64,000 nucleotides of DNA from Bacillota bacterium (GCA_023418995.1 JAEZYP010000037.1:48270-112269); one strand, 5' to 3'; counted from the stretch's first letter, positions 31,961-41,788 are shown. The notes: generated from the letters alone by a model not told the origin. Numbers and translations are program-made.

Positions 31961-34396
31961 ATGGCTAATCTGGAAGAATACAACCGAAAAAGGAATTTTG
32001 AAAAAACCGGGGAACCCGAAGGTACAGCGAAACCGCCCGAAGGTCATCTAAAATTTGTCGTTCAGCATCATCTTGCCCGAAGAGAGCATTATGATTTTCG
32101 GCTTGAGTGGAATGGCGCACTGTTAAGCTGGGCGGTTCCCAAGGGACCTTCCTATAATCCCCGTGATAAGCGGCTTGCCGTGCAGGTAGAGAACCACCCT
32201 CTGGAATACAGAAACTTTGAGGGGCTGATTCCTCAAGGAGAATACGGCGGCGGCGCCGTTATGCTCTGGGATGAAGGAACCTGGGAGCCTCAGCCGGATA
32301 CGGAGGAAGGGCTCCGGACAGGCTCGCTTAAGTTTACTCTGAAAGGCAGAAGACTTAAAGGAAAATGGGCATTGGTCCGAATGAAGGCAAAAGAAGGGGA
32401 GTCCAAGAAAAACTGGCTATTACTGAAGGAAAAAGACGCCTATGCCCAAGCTGACAGCGGAATTGATATATTTAACACCAGCGTCAGAAGCGGTCGAAGC
32501 ATGGAAGAAATCAAAAATGGCGAGGCTGAAAAAATCACCCGTAATCCTTTTGAAAAAACCGATGTGCAGCTCGCAAGACTTGTAAACGATGCTCCGGAAG
32601 GCGAGGACTGGCTCTACGAAGTTAAGTATGACGGTTACCGGATTTTAGCGTTTCTGGAAGGCAATCATGTCCGTCTTATCACGAGAAACGGCAACAATTA
32701 TACGGACAGGTTCTCTGATGTCTCTGCCTCCCTCCTGGATTGGTCTGCCGGAAGGGCGATGGTTTTGGACGGGGAAATGGCGGTTACAGACGAGCGAGGA
32801 AAGACGGATTTTCAGGCGCTGCAAAATTATTTGAAAAATCCGAAGGGCAAAAACCTGACCTATATCGTCTTTGACCTTCTGGCATTGGATGGCGCTGACC
32901 TAAGGGGGCGCAGTCTGATTGACCGAAAAAAGGCACTGAAGACCCTGATGAAAGACGCGCCGAAGAACCTCTACTACAGTCAGCATCTCAGAGGAAAGGG
33001 GAAAGAAAGCTTCGCCGCAGCTTGTCGGGAAAATCTGGAAGGAATCGTCGGCAAGAGAGCAGACTCCGTATACAGCGGTACAAGAAACGGAGACTGGATC
33101 AAGCTGAAATGTGATAAACGGCAGGAATTTGTAATCGGAGGATATACTCTCTCTGATAAAAGAGTGTGTGGAGTTAGCTCGCTGCTTCTCGGTGTCTACG
33201 AAGGTGAAGTGCTCATTTATGCCGGTCGGGCCGGAACAGGTCTCACCACCCGAGGCATGGCGGAGCTTGAGAATCAATTTCTGAGAATTAAAAGGGATAC
33301 GTCCGCCTTCAAGCAGCCTCCCCGGGTAAGAGCCCATGAAAAAACAACCTGGCTGGAGCCTTGGCTGGTTGCAGAAATCAAGTTTGCCCAGTGGACCGAC
33401 GATCATTTGCTGCGGCAGGCAAGCTTTAAGGGCTTGCGAACTGATAAAAATCCGAAGGACATCAGAAAGGAAGGAGCGGACGAAGAAGCGCCGCTTCAAA
33501 CACAAACAGAAAATATGGAAAATCCAGAGATAACCGGAAACACCCTCATTATCAGTGGAATTAAGATCACCCACCCTGAAAAGATAATAGATAACGACCC
33601 CGTAATAACGAAGGCGGACGTAATACACTATTACGAAAGAGCAGCAGAACGCATGCTTCCCTATGTATCCCACAGGATTTTAAGTATTGTACGCTGTCCC
33701 AAGGGAATATCGCAATCCTGCTTCTATAAAAAGCATCCGGGCACGGAAAGCAAAGGGGTTGTTACGATATCTGTCCCAGCCAAAGACGGAGGATCAGAAA
33801 ATTATTTCTATATTGAAAATATATCTGGTCTAATCTCCGAAGCACAGATGGGAACGCTGGAATTCCATACCTGGGGAAGCCGCGCGGAAAATCCGGAGAA
33901 GCCTGACATAATGGTGTTTGATCTCGACCCGGATGAGGGTATGGATTTGGAGCAGATTCGTCAGGGCGTGAAGGATGTTAAAAACATTCTTGCAGAGCTT
34001 TCCATCCATTCCTATTTAAAAACTAGCGGCGGCAAAGGATACCATGTGGTGGTTCCCTTTAAGCCCGCTGTTTCTTGGGATGTATTTCATGATTTTGCGA
34101 AACGGGTCGCCGAAGTGATGGAACAGAAATGGCCTGACCGCTATACAAGCAATATCAGGAAGGAAAGACGAAAAAACAAAATCTTTATTGATTGGATTCG
34201 CAACGGCAGAGGCGCCACCAGTATTTCACCCTATTCCATAAGGGCGAGAAAAGGAGCCAAAGTTTCCATGCCCATTGCTTGGAGTGAATTGGAAACGGTA
34301 GCGCCAGACGGCATCAGCATGGCAGATGCTCTTCTGAGAATCAAGGAAAATGACCCGTGGATGGATTTTTTTCAAAACAGTCAGGCGTTAAAATAA
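31961..34396 (+). CDS. ligD: Multi-domain DNA ligase D (PE-LIG-POL)
   Basis: 811 residues in three parts. First is the phosphoesterase domain (HHLARREHYDFRLEW near residues 36-50), next the ATP-dependent ligase with KYDG (nucleophile Lys222) and WIKLKCDKRQEF, and last the primase-polymerase (after a Glu-rich linker at about 510-530) with metal-binding DLD at 654-656 and TSGGKGYHVV. The order PE-LIG-POL matches Pseudomonas rather than Mycobacterium. With Ku it joins double-strand breaks. AAGGTG precedes the ATG. Confidence 0.95.
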   Translation: MANLEEYNRKRNFEKTGEPEGTAKPPEGHLKFVVQHHLARREHYDFRLEWNGALLSWAVPKGPSYNPRDKRLAVQVENHPLEYRNFEGLIPQGEYGGGAVMLWDEGTWEPQPDTEEGLRTGSLKFTLKGRRLKGKWALVRMKAKEGESKKNWLLLKEKDAYAQADSGIDIFNTSVRSGRSMEEIKNGEAEKITRNPFEKTDVQLARLVNDAPEGEDWLYEVKYDGYRILAFLEGNHVRLITRNGNNYTDRFSDVSASLLDWSAGRAMVLDGEMAVTDERGKTDFQALQNYLKNPKGKNLTYIVFDLLALDGADLRGRSLIDRKKALKTLMKDAPKNLYYSQHLRGKGKESFAAACRENLEGIVGKRADSVYSGTRNGDWIKLKCDKRQEFVIGGYTLSDKRVCGVSSLLLGVYEGEVLIYAGRAGTGLTTRGMAELENQFLRIKRDTSAFKQPPRVRAHEKTTWLEPWLVAEIKFAQWTDDHLLRQASFKGLRTDKNPKDIRKEGADEEAPLQTQTENMENPEITGNTLIISGIKITHPEKIIDNDPVITKADVIHYYERAAERMLPYVSHRILSIVRCPKGISQSCFYKKHPGTESKGVVTISVPAKDGGSENYFYIENISGLISEAQMGTLEFHTWGSRAENPEKPDIMVFDLDPDEGMDLEQIRQGVKDVKNILAELSIHSYLKTSGGKGYHVVVPFKPAVSWDVFHDFAKRVAEVMEQKWPDRYTSNIRKERRKNKIFIDWIRNGRGATSISPYSIRARKGAKVSMPIAWSELETVAPDGISMADALLRIKENDPWMDFFQNSQALK

Positions 34397-34529
34397 CGCA
34401 CAAATTTTTCATGGTGTTAAGCAAAGATGTTACGAATTATTTTATTTCTGCGCACAAACCGACAAGATTTATATTCGAAACCGTTTATGCTTTAGATATA
34501 GCACTTGCAGCATTGGCAAGCGGGTGCAA

Positions 34530-34569
34530 AACGCTCTTATGTGTCACTGGTAGGACACATAAGAGCGTT
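34530..34569. repeat. Perfect 16-bp inverted repeat
   Basis: AACGCTCTTATGTGTC (34530-34545) recurs inverted at 34554-34569 with an 8-base loop. It may end the ligD transcript, although no T-run follows, or be the footprint of a small mobile element. Confidence 0.7.
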
Positions 34570-34699
34570 ACTCTTTATGAATGAAAAACAGGATTTTCCA
34601 GCTGTAATTTTTATGGTAATGTCTCATAGCGCAATCGCCCCGGCTTGCTGTTGTGTATGTTTGCCTTCAAATGAGGTAAGCTAATTTCGAGGTGATAAT

Positions 34700-34855
34700 A
34701 TGATTCCTTACTGCGGATGGAATAAAAATTCCGGTAATAACATGGAAGCAACGGGCGATTACGATTTTTTAGAAATTAATGAAGCTTTCAGCAAAAAAGA
34801 GGAAACAAAAAAAGAAGAGGACGAATCAGACGAAATCTCTGTTCCTCCGCTGTGA
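34700..34855 (+). CDS. Possible small acidic protein (51 aa)
   Basis: ATG 34700 with GAGGTGATA in front; the product MIPYCGWNKNSGNNMEATGDYDF.. has one Cys and a Lys/Glu-rich half. No family recognised. Surroundings (34856-35180) are AT-rich with no other frame that I can support. Confidence 0.4.
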   Translation: MIPYCGWNKNSGNNMEATGDYDFLEINEAFSKKEETKKEEDESDEISVPPL

Positions 34856-35182
34856 TACCAACTGTTATTCACTTAGGTATCACTCTGAAATAATACAGCT
34901 TTTTTAACAGGCTGTGTGACGTCTACTTTAGCATCTTATTCTATTTGTTTTATTTCTCTACTTCTTCCATCTTTAGAAAAATAAAACTGAAACGGTTTAG
35001 CTGGCGATTTTCCAATATTGTATTAATACGGAAAAATTTCAAGCACTATAACTAAGTTTAACAAGAAATCAATTTGTTTTTTTACAAATGATTCAATATC
35101 TTACCATATTTTATATAACTTTCCATGATTTGCATTTGCAAAACATTTTAATATTTTATAATATATAAATGTGCTATGAGAG

Positions 35183-35247
35183 ATGATGGAGGTGAAGTGA
35201 TCGGCAAGTTCTTTGACTGTAGAGCTTGACAAAACCCATCAAATTGC
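35183..35247 (+). pseudogene. Possible decayed holin-like toxin peptide
   Basis: GGAGGTGAAGTGATCGGCAAG resembles the start region of short clostridial holin-like toxin genes, and a shifted frame then reads ELDKTHQ..; the hydrophobic middle expected of such peptides is absent. I read it as a possible internally deleted copy. It lies just before a strong terminator. Could equally be a small RNA. Confidence 0.25.
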
Positions 35248-35275
35248 CGCCCCTGAAAAGGGCGGCATTTTTATT
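35247..35275 (+). terminator. Strong terminator in gene-poor stretch
   Basis: GCCGCCC and GGGCGGC form a hairpin with ATTTTTAT after it, showing that some short transcript ends here although no clear gene precedes it. From here to 35520 nothing is seen. Confidence 0.85.
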
Positions 35276-35541
35276 ACAAAAAATATGGATTTATCTATAT
35301 TTTGTGCCGAAAACAAGACTTCAATCATTATCTTCCATTATACATTGAAAATGTCTTATTTTTGTCTTATTGTCTCTAAAATCTTTAGTATTATATTGAA
35401 TTATTTATGAAAATCTCCTATTTTTACCTATTCTTCAAAATGACTTTTAAACCGACTTTTTTCGCTATTGATATTTCAAACAAATTCGACTAATATAAGA
35501 ACCGTTGTGAAATTCATATAAAAAAAGGAGAAGATGAAAAA

Positions 35542-35781
35542 ATGGAAAAAATCAGTATCAGTGTTCGCTCTTTAAAAGAGAAATTAATAGAATTTGAAAA
35601 GGATGGCATGGAGCTTGCAGAGCTGCACTTCATTCCAAGCCAGATTGATGACGGCAACATGAATCCCGCATTTATCCATTTGGAGGGAATCTCAAAAAAT
35701 GGCGCGTATAAGGATTATGAGAGTATTGGTGAATACTCCGTGATGAATTACTTATTAATGCATATGGCCTGCAAGGCTTAA
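35542..35781 (+). CDS. Conserved small protein of unknown function (79 aa)
   Basis: MEKISISVRSLKEKLIEFEKDGMELAELHF.. starts at 35542 behind AAAGGAGAAG. It reads as a compact alpha-beta protein. Family not recognised. Upstream neighbour is a gene-poor stretch; the uridine kinase follows in the same direction after about 80 bases. Confidence 0.65.
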   Translation: MEKISISVRSLKEKLIEFEKDGMELAELHFIPSQIDDGNMNPAFIHLEGISKNGAYKDYESIGEYSVMNYLLMHMACKA

Positions 35782-35864
35782 TAATAATAGAACCCGGTAA
35801 TGACACGTCCCCTGTTTTGTGCTATAATTTTAAAAAAGCTATTATTGAAACAGAGGAGACGTCA

Positions 35865-36524
35865 ATGAACTGCCCACCTTTCGTCATCGGCGTCGCGGGC
35901 GGTACCGGTTCGGGGAAAACGACACTGGCCACAAAGCTTAAGAAAGCGATACGCGACGACGCAATTATTCTGTCCCATGATTTTTACTACCGGGACAACG
36001 CGAGCCTGACCTATGAGGAACGAACCAAGCTGAACTATGATCACCCGAACGCTTTCGATACCGACCTGCTGATCGCGGATATTAAAAAGCTCAAAAGCGG
36101 ACAGGCCATTCAACACCCGCAATATTCCTTTGTGAACCACACGAGGACGGATATCACCGTACACGTGGAACCGACTCCGGTTATTATCGTGGAAGGAATC
36201 CTTATTTTTGAAAACAGAGAGCTGCTTGAGTTGATGGATATCAAGGTGTTTGTTGATACAGACGCGGATATCCGGCTGATACGCCGCCTAATGCGTGATG
36301 TAAAAGAGCGCGGCAGAAGCCTTGATTCCGTAATAGAGCAGTATTTGGGCACCGTAAAGCCGATGCACGAGCAATTTGTGGAGCCCAGTAAAAAGAACGC
36401 CGACGTTATAATTCCCGAGGGCGGAGAAAACCTGGTTGCCCTCCATATGCTGATCGACCGCATTAACGCGCTGATCAACCACACAACTGAAAACGTCATC
36501 GATCAAAAAACGTCCCACGGGTGA
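35865..36524 (+). CDS. udk: Uridine kinase
   Basis: The ATG at 35865 (AGAGGAGACG before it) is preferred to one 48 bases upstream. The 219-residue product has the P-loop GVAGGTGSGKTT, DFYYRDNASLTYEERTKLNYDHPNAFD, and EGILIFENREL typical of uridine/cytidine kinases that make UMP or CMP in pyrimidine salvage. The C-terminal part holds VFVDTDADIRLIRR, as in the family. Confidence 0.93.
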   Translation: MNCPPFVIGVAGGTGSGKTTLATKLKKAIRDDAIILSHDFYYRDNASLTYEERTKLNYDHPNAFDTDLLIADIKKLKSGQAIQHPQYSFVNHTRTDITVHVEPTPVIIVEGILIFENRELLELMDIKVFVDTDADIRLIRRLMRDVKERGRSLDSVIEQYLGTVKPMHEQFVEPSKKNADVIIPEGGENLVALHMLIDRINALINHTTENVIDQKTSHG

Positions 36525-36544
36525 AAACCCGGGGACGTTTTCTT
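36507..36544. terminator. Two-way terminator between udk and polysaccharide operon
   Basis: AAAACGTCC..ACGGGT pairs with ACCCGGGGACGTTTT with TCTTT after it on the plus strand and an A-rich flank before it, so it can end both convergent units. Confidence 0.85.
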
Positions 36545-36558
36545 TCGCATAGTTACGC

Positions 36559-37821
36559 TCAATTGTCCGTAGTAACAAATCCAATTACATTGCCGCCCGA
36601 TGTTTTCAAACGGTGGAAGGAATCCTTAAACTCCTGATACGCGGTCGAGCCATACTTTGCCACCATAATAACCGAGCCTGCAAGCTTTGCGATGTTATCG
36701 GCGTCGGGATAACGTACCTCCGATGGAGCGCAGATTACGATTTCATCGTACTTCGGCGTAACTTCCTGCAACAGCTCCATGAATTTATCTGACGCGAGCA
36801 AGTCGGCAACGTCACCCTCACTACTCTGAACTCCGGAGATTACGTCCATTCCGTTGACCTGTGCGGAACATACAGCCTGCTGTGCGGAACATTTTCCGGT
36901 AAGAATATCGACCAGGCTCTTTTCAATTTTTAGATTCAGGGCATTCGCAATCGTATGGGAACGAAGGTCCGCGTCAATAACCAAAACGGTTTTCCCGGAG
37001 CGGGCAATCGCACTCGCCAATCCGACCGCAACAGACGGTGCACCGTTGTTTAAGCAGACATCCGTTACCAGAAAGCTCTTTTTTCCGTTTGCCTGATTAA
37101 CAGCGGCGGCACGAAGTTTGCGGTAGCTGTCCAGCTTTTTATCTTCGCCGCCCTTCTTGGGGACCGTGCCCAAAAGCTCCGTTTGGAGCGCTTCGCTGAC
37201 ATAGCGGCTGTTACGGATGGTCTTATCCAGAAGCACGACGACAATTCCGAAGCAAACACATAAAATAAAGCCAATGATGAGCCCAATAATTCCGGCTTTG
37301 ACCATCGTTGATTTATTGGACTGAGGCTTCTGCGGAATGGCCTTGTCGCTGATTACCGCGCTAATTTTCGGTGACGGAAAGGCAGCGGTCAGCTTTTCCG
37401 AGATTACCTGCGCCGCCGTATCCGAGATCTGGGCGGCAAGCTCCGCGTTTGGCGTGCTGGCAGAAAGCTTAACAGCCGGGGCGGTTCCCACCTGCGTACC
37501 GGTAATGGACGTAATCTCACTCTCTTTAATGCCAAGCTTTTGAGCAGTCTGCGTAATAATATCGCTGCCGGAAGCCATCGCAATAGCCGTCTGTACACGG
37601 CTGTTCAAAATGCTGGTGAACTGAAGGCGGTAGTCGGTTCCGGCGTTTTCCGGAATATCGCAGGTTACGATGACGGTTGTGAACGTGGAATATTCGTTGT
37701 GCACAAAGCGGAGCGGCAAAAGCCCGCAAATGATGCCGAACAGCGCGATAACCGCGAAGAATTTGAGCAGATTCCTTTTAAAGTACTCCATAATCTCCGT
37801 AAAGCTTACAAACAGTTCCAT
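36559..37821 (-). CDS. Wzz-type chain-length protein fused to a BY-kinase-like domain
   Basis: Two membrane helices (about residues 18-37 and 173-198) flank an outer Wzz domain; the cytoplasmic end (from about 225) is BY-kinase-like. It keeps Walker A' VLVIDADLR (279-287) but the Walker A site reads TDVCLNNGAPSVAV (253-266) with no GKS/T, and there is no C-terminal tyrosine cluster. It therefore probably binds no ATP or works as a scaffold for polymer length control. Last gene of the operon. Confidence 0.85.
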   Translation of the reverse strand: MELFVSFTEIMEYFKRNLLKFFAVIALFGIICGLLPLRFVHNEYSTFTTVIVTCDIPENAGTDYRLQFTSILNSRVQTAIAMASGSDIITQTAQKLGIKESEITSITGTQVGTAPAVKLSASTPNAELAAQISDTAAQVISEKLTAAFPSPKISAVISDKAIPQKPQSNKSTMVKAGIIGLIIGFILCVCFGIVVVLLDKTIRNSRYVSEALQTELLGTVPKKGGEDKKLDSYRKLRAAAVNQANGKKSFLVTDVCLNNGAPSVAVGLASAIARSGKTVLVIDADLRSHTIANALNLKIEKSLVDILTGKCSAQQAVCSAQVNGMDVISGVQSSEGDVADLLASDKFMELLQEVTPKYDEIVICAPSEVRYPDADNIAKLAGSVIMVAKYGSTAYQEFKDSFHRLKTSGGNVIGFVTTDN

Positions 37822-37840
37822 AGGGATACCTCCGTTTTTA

Positions 37841-39007
37841 TTAATTGCAAAAGTCCAGAATTTTTTTCATTAATATCTTCCAGTCGTAGTTCTGTTCAGC
37901 AAATTCTCTTTCCTGACTGGTAATAGCCGGATTTCTGCGGCACTGCTGTACAAAATCAACGACCTGTTCCATATCGACCGGCGTTGCGTCGTTCGGCAGC
38001 TTCAGCGCAAAGGGCGCTTTAGCGGCATCCAGCTTTTCATCCTCATAGGCGTAGAGAAACGGAAGCCCTGCGGCGCAATATTCCCTTGCCTTTAACGAGG
38101 AGCAGCCGGTAAGCCCCCTTCGGTAACAGCCGAGCGATGAGGCCCCCACATCCACCGTCCGATAGATATCAAACAGCTCTTTGCCCTTTTTAAAACCACA
38201 GCAGGTGACGTCCCCGGTCAGGTCAAGTCGCTCCACCAGCGCGTGGAATTCCGGCATCTCAGTGGCGTCGCCGCCGACCAGAACAAATTTTAAGGCGGGC
38301 TGCCCTGCTTTGCGGTTCTTTTGATACTCACTCATGCCCTGCAAAATTCGATCGTAACCCTGCCACCACAGTGTACCCGCAACTCCAAGTATCGCTATAT
38401 CCTTCCCGGTGTCGCCGCAGTGGGGAACCGGCTCGATTTTATCGATATTGATTCCGTTGTCGCCGTTCATTGCCTTAACCCCAAAAAAGGAATCGGCCTT
38501 ATTGCCATAGAGAATGACCGCATCCACGTATTTTTTCAGCAATAGGCCGGAGGTGCGGTCGATGGCGGTTACTGCAGCGACCTTTGCGGCAGTAACCGCT
38601 CGGCTTTTTAGTGTCTTTGCGTATTTTATGTTACGGATATAATCGAACAAATACGGATAATTGGGTATTTCCACCGCAATGGTTTTCACATGGTTTTCCC
38701 GTGCCGTTTTGCAGATTTGGATCAGATCAAAGCTAATTCTATCCATGCGCAAATATAAAATGTCAAAGGAATTCCGCTTGAGATATTCGTTTGCAATTGC
38801 AGCAAACTGCTTCATTTTGCCTTTTTTCGGATCGATTTCGTTTGTAACCGAATCGGCGCCAAAAAAAACAAATTGATTTCCCCGCCACATGGAACAGGTA
38901 ACCTCGTAGCCCAGCTTTTGAAAAGCCGCTGTTTGCCCTTCAATTTTATTTTTTACCCCAAGATAAAGCGGAGCATCCTCCTGAAAAGTGAGGTACATCA
39001 ATTTCAT
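37841..39007 (-). CDS. Glycosyltransferase, GT4-like
   Basis: The 388-residue product has a GT-B layout: N-terminal half with LGVKNKIEGQTAAFQKLGYEV, C-terminal half with FVLVGGDATEMPEFH, CCGFKKGKELFDIYRTVDVG and SSLKAREYCAAGLPFLYAYED, which carries the donor-binding Glu. It adds one sugar to the polymer repeat unit. Overlaps the gene before it by 4 bases. Confidence 0.8.
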   Translation of the reverse strand: MKLMYLTFQEDAPLYLGVKNKIEGQTAAFQKLGYEVTCSMWRGNQFVFFGADSVTNEIDPKKGKMKQFAAIANEYLKRNSFDILYLRMDRISFDLIQICKTARENHVKTIAVEIPNYPYLFDYIRNIKYAKTLKSRAVTAAKVAAVTAIDRTSGLLLKKYVDAVILYGNKADSFFGVKAMNGDNGINIDKIEPVPHCGDTGKDIAILGVAGTLWWQGYDRILQGMSEYQKNRKAGQPALKFVLVGGDATEMPEFHALVERLDLTGDVTCCGFKKGKELFDIYRTVDVGASSLGCYRRGLTGCSSLKAREYCAAGLPFLYAYEDEKLDAAKAPFALKLPNDATPVDMEQVVDFVQQCRRNPAITSQEREFAEQNYDWKILMKKILDFCN

Positions 39008-40224
39008 CGGCTTATCTCCTCATAAAAGCGCCTGTAATTTTCCGCCGCGTTAAACTTTTTTGTCCACATTCCGCGCGCTCCGGCGCAAAGGCGGTCATAT
39101 TCGTCCTCCGGTATGGATTGTAACATGCGAAGCTTTTCAATCAGCTCCTCCGGTTGAAAATCCGCCGGCAGCAGATAGCCATTTTCGCCGTCAAACACAG
39201 CCTCCCTGGTTCCACCCACATCGGTCGCGACAACCGGGATGCCAAATGAGCAAGCCTCCATGACGGAGACAGGAATTCCCTCACTGGAGCTTACATTGAC
39301 GAACGCGGTAATATCATTATTCTGATAGTAACGCATGATGGCATCATGCTCCGTCTGTCCGAGGAAGTCGGTTTGAACCTTATCCGGGAGCTCCTTCGCC
39401 AGGTCTTTGATTTCTTTCTCCAGCGGACCGGAGCCGATATGCGTCCAGAGCACCGAAAAATCTATTTGCCTGAGCGCCTCCACAAGGAGGTGCAGCCGTT
39501 TGACCGCTACCATATAGGAGCAGGAAACCAGATGAAAGCGCGGGCTTCGGCTCCCTTTTTTTTCTCCGCAGTCAGAAGTTCCAAGAAAGGAGGTTTCAAT
39601 TTTATGCGAAAACTCCGGGAACCGGTTGGCTATGGTCTCCACCCCGTTGACCGAACAGGGGTAAAGCCTGTCCACATGGGTGAGCAGAAACCGGCGCATC
39701 GGAAGATACCCGTGTTCGGAACGCTCTTCATGGACGTCAAACCCGTGCGCGCGTGAAACCTGTGTTACTTTTACCCCACGTTTACGCAAAGCCTGGGCAA
39801 GCAGAACTCCCGCGACTGCGGCGTCGTAAAACCAATAGCTGTAAATCGTTACCTTGCTTGCTCTTCCGATCTCCCTGATTGAAAGGAGCGACTCATATAT
39901 TTCATGTGCATTTCTTAAAAAGAACAGCATCTCATGCACTCTGGCTGAGCTGAACCGCCCGGCTTGAACCAGGGAAATGATTTCGCCGAGTGCATACGGC
40001 TTTGCAAGCAGCTTTGTATAAGCGGATTTTTCCGTCGGCTTTCTTCGGAGCGGCTTGCAGGAAACGGATTTCGGCAGCTTCTTGGTAATCTTGGAATCCT
40101 TCTTTAAATTACACGGGCAGACCAGCACGCGGTCAAAGCCGTTGATATACTTGATCTCCTCGGAAAGAAATTCCTCTCCGCTGTCGTAGGGAAACGCGGC
40201 GGTCAGCAAAATCAGCATTTTCAT
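39004..40224 (-). CDS. Glycosyltransferase family 4
   Basis: The ATG at 40224 (GGAGGAAACGC before it) makes MKMLILLTAAFPYDSGEEF..; the open frame runs further up into the polymerase gene but that part is ignored. Key parts: SRAHGFDVHEER, LVSCSYMVAVKRLHLLVEAL, and SSSEGIPVSVMEACSFGIPVVATDVGGTREAV (the E-x7-E motif). It overlaps the polymerase stop by 4 bases. Confidence 0.9.
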   Translation of the reverse strand: MKMLILLTAAFPYDSGEEFLSEEIKYINGFDRVLVCPCNLKKDSKITKKLPKSVSCKPLRRKPTEKSAYTKLLAKPYALGEIISLVQAGRFSSARVHEMLFFLRNAHEIYESLLSIREIGRASKVTIYSYWFYDAAVAGVLLAQALRKRGVKVTQVSRAHGFDVHEERSEHGYLPMRRFLLTHVDRLYPCSVNGVETIANRFPEFSHKIETSFLGTSDCGEKKGSRSPRFHLVSCSYMVAVKRLHLLVEALRQIDFSVLWTHIGSGPLEKEIKDLAKELPDKVQTDFLGQTEHDAIMRYYQNNDITAFVNVSSSEGIPVSVMEACSFGIPVVATDVGGTREAVFDGENGYLLPADFQPEELIEKLRMLQSIPEDEYDRLCAGARGMWTKKFNAAENYRRFYEEISR

Positions 40225-41759
40225 AGCGTTTCCTCCATGCCGTACAACCGCTTTTCCAGAGGCTTCGCCGCACGAATATGCGTCCCAACCCGGTAAAGCA
40301 GCAACGCTGCCAGGTACAGCGCGACAAAAAAGCAGACATAGGTAATATTGAACACCTCGGTTACCCACAGAAACGCAAAGCTGCGTGGCAGGTAAATAAA
40401 GTTTTTAATCGCGAGCAGAGAAAAGGTGATAACCACCCAGTTGCGGGTAAGCATCGATGCAAAGAAGCGGAAAATCAGGCCAATCAGCGCACTGACCAGA
40501 ATTACCCCCAGAATACGGTAGGCGACATAAGCCTCCGCGATATAGGAGGTTCCGAAGCCACCGCCGGACAAATAGCGATCCGGGTCGACCATATAGGTAA
40601 GCGCGTGGGCGAAATTATGCGTTGATTGCACAAAATCGGAATTTTGCACTTCAATAATCGGCTTTAATCCAAAAACTGTGCGGGTCACTACGTTGTTGTG
40701 CACAAACAGCTCAAACGGATAGAATAAATATTGATAGGACTTTGTAACCGGAAATAAGGCGATATGGTTGACCGCCTGAATCACGACGCGGAAGCTTGCG
40801 CCCTGTGAATCGATAAAACTGACCATCATCTCACCGATACCCCGGTCAGTATTCAGATTTGATCGAATCAGCGCCAAAAGCTGCAGCAGATAGACGGCTA
40901 TTACACCAAACAAACCGGAATAGGCAACCGTTTTCTTTTTAATGACCCGCTTTTCCTTCGGCAGTAGGGTATCGCGCAGAACAAGGTAAGTAACCAACAT
41001 AAGACCTTCCGTCACGATCGTGGTTCTTCTTCCGGTAAACAGAGAGGACAGCATATAAACACCGTAAACGACCATTGGAAGCTTCATTTGCTTCTTATTG
41101 GGAAGCGTTGCCAGAAAGACCGCAAAGGATGGAACAAAGAACATGGCAAGCCGGCTGATAACACCCGGAATTTGTACGGTACTGGTAAAGGAACTCTGAT
41201 AACCGTGTCTTAAAACGTTAAGAGCAGTCAATAAAAGGGTATAAAAGAAGGGAATCGAACTTACAAAAAGCACGATTTCACTAAGCTGGCGGATAATCGG
41301 TACCAATCCGTCATGGCTCACAGCATCCAGGCCGCGTTCGCGGATTGCCTTCTCTCTTTTGGCAAAAATCGGGGCGGCCATTCGGTATGCCAGAAATACA
41401 CTTAGCAGGGAAACCGTTACAACCTGAAGCGCCTGAAACAAATTTTCAAAGCTGGTCGCTTCCAGAAGCAGCAAAATCTTGTGGTTATAATTGATCCATG
41501 AATTATAAACGCGGCCAAGTAAAAGAAGGTCGAAAGCACCGACAAATACCAAAAGCGCAAAATCGCGCCGGATGTTCGTTATTAAACTGCTGAAAATGGA
41601 TACATTCAGCATGATAATGGCGACAAGCATAATATTTACGCCGTACTTCCAGCAATCTCCGCCGAATACGGTAATAAAATTCGCGGTAAGAAGCAGAAGC
41701 AGGGACAGCCCGAATAAAACGGTGTCCCGGGCAAAGTCATTTGCCTTTATTTTGATCAT
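40221..41759 (-). CDS. O-antigen/polysaccharide polymerase (Wzy-like)
   Basis: About 512 residues with ten to twelve hydrophobic helices, a large loop near 330-400 (FRVVIQAVNHIALFPVTKSYQY..), and DRYLSGGGFGTSYIAEAYVAYRILGVIL toward the end, the pattern of Wzy polymerases of the O-ag_pol_Wzy kind. The start at 41759 is preferred over 41777 because transcription should begin near 41782, which leaves too little leader for the earlier ATG, and GGGAAG lies before it. First gene of the polymer operon. Confidence 0.8.
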   Translation of the reverse strand: MIKIKANDFARDTVLFGLSLLLLLTANFITVFGGDCWKYGVNIMLVAIIMLNVSIFSSLITNIRRDFALLVFVGAFDLLLLGRVYNSWINYNHKILLLLEATSFENLFQALQVVTVSLLSVFLAYRMAAPIFAKREKAIRERGLDAVSHDGLVPIIRQLSEIVLFVSSIPFFYTLLLTALNVLRHGYQSSFTSTVQIPGVISRLAMFFVPSFAVFLATLPNKKQMKLPMVVYGVYMLSSLFTGRRTTIVTEGLMLVTYLVLRDTLLPKEKRVIKKKTVAYSGLFGVIAVYLLQLLALIRSNLNTDRGIGEMMVSFIDSQGASFRVVIQAVNHIALFPVTKSYQYLFYPFELFVHNNVVTRTVFGLKPIIEVQNSDFVQSTHNFAHALTYMVDPDRYLSGGGFGTSYIAEAYVAYRILGVILVSALIGLIFRFFASMLTRNWVVITFSLLAIKNFIYLPRSFAFLWVTEVFNITYVCFFVALYLAALLLYRVGTHIRAAKPLEKRLYGMEETL

Positions 41760-41788
41760 TGACACACTTCCCATCATGCGATTCTGTT

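Noticed and set aside
34357..34584. 75-codon frame after ligD
   Set aside because: Begins inside ligD in another frame and runs through the 16-bp inverted repeat.
35213..35410. 65-codon plus-strand frame
   Set aside because: It runs straight through the strong terminator at 35247-35275 and lacks a good start site.
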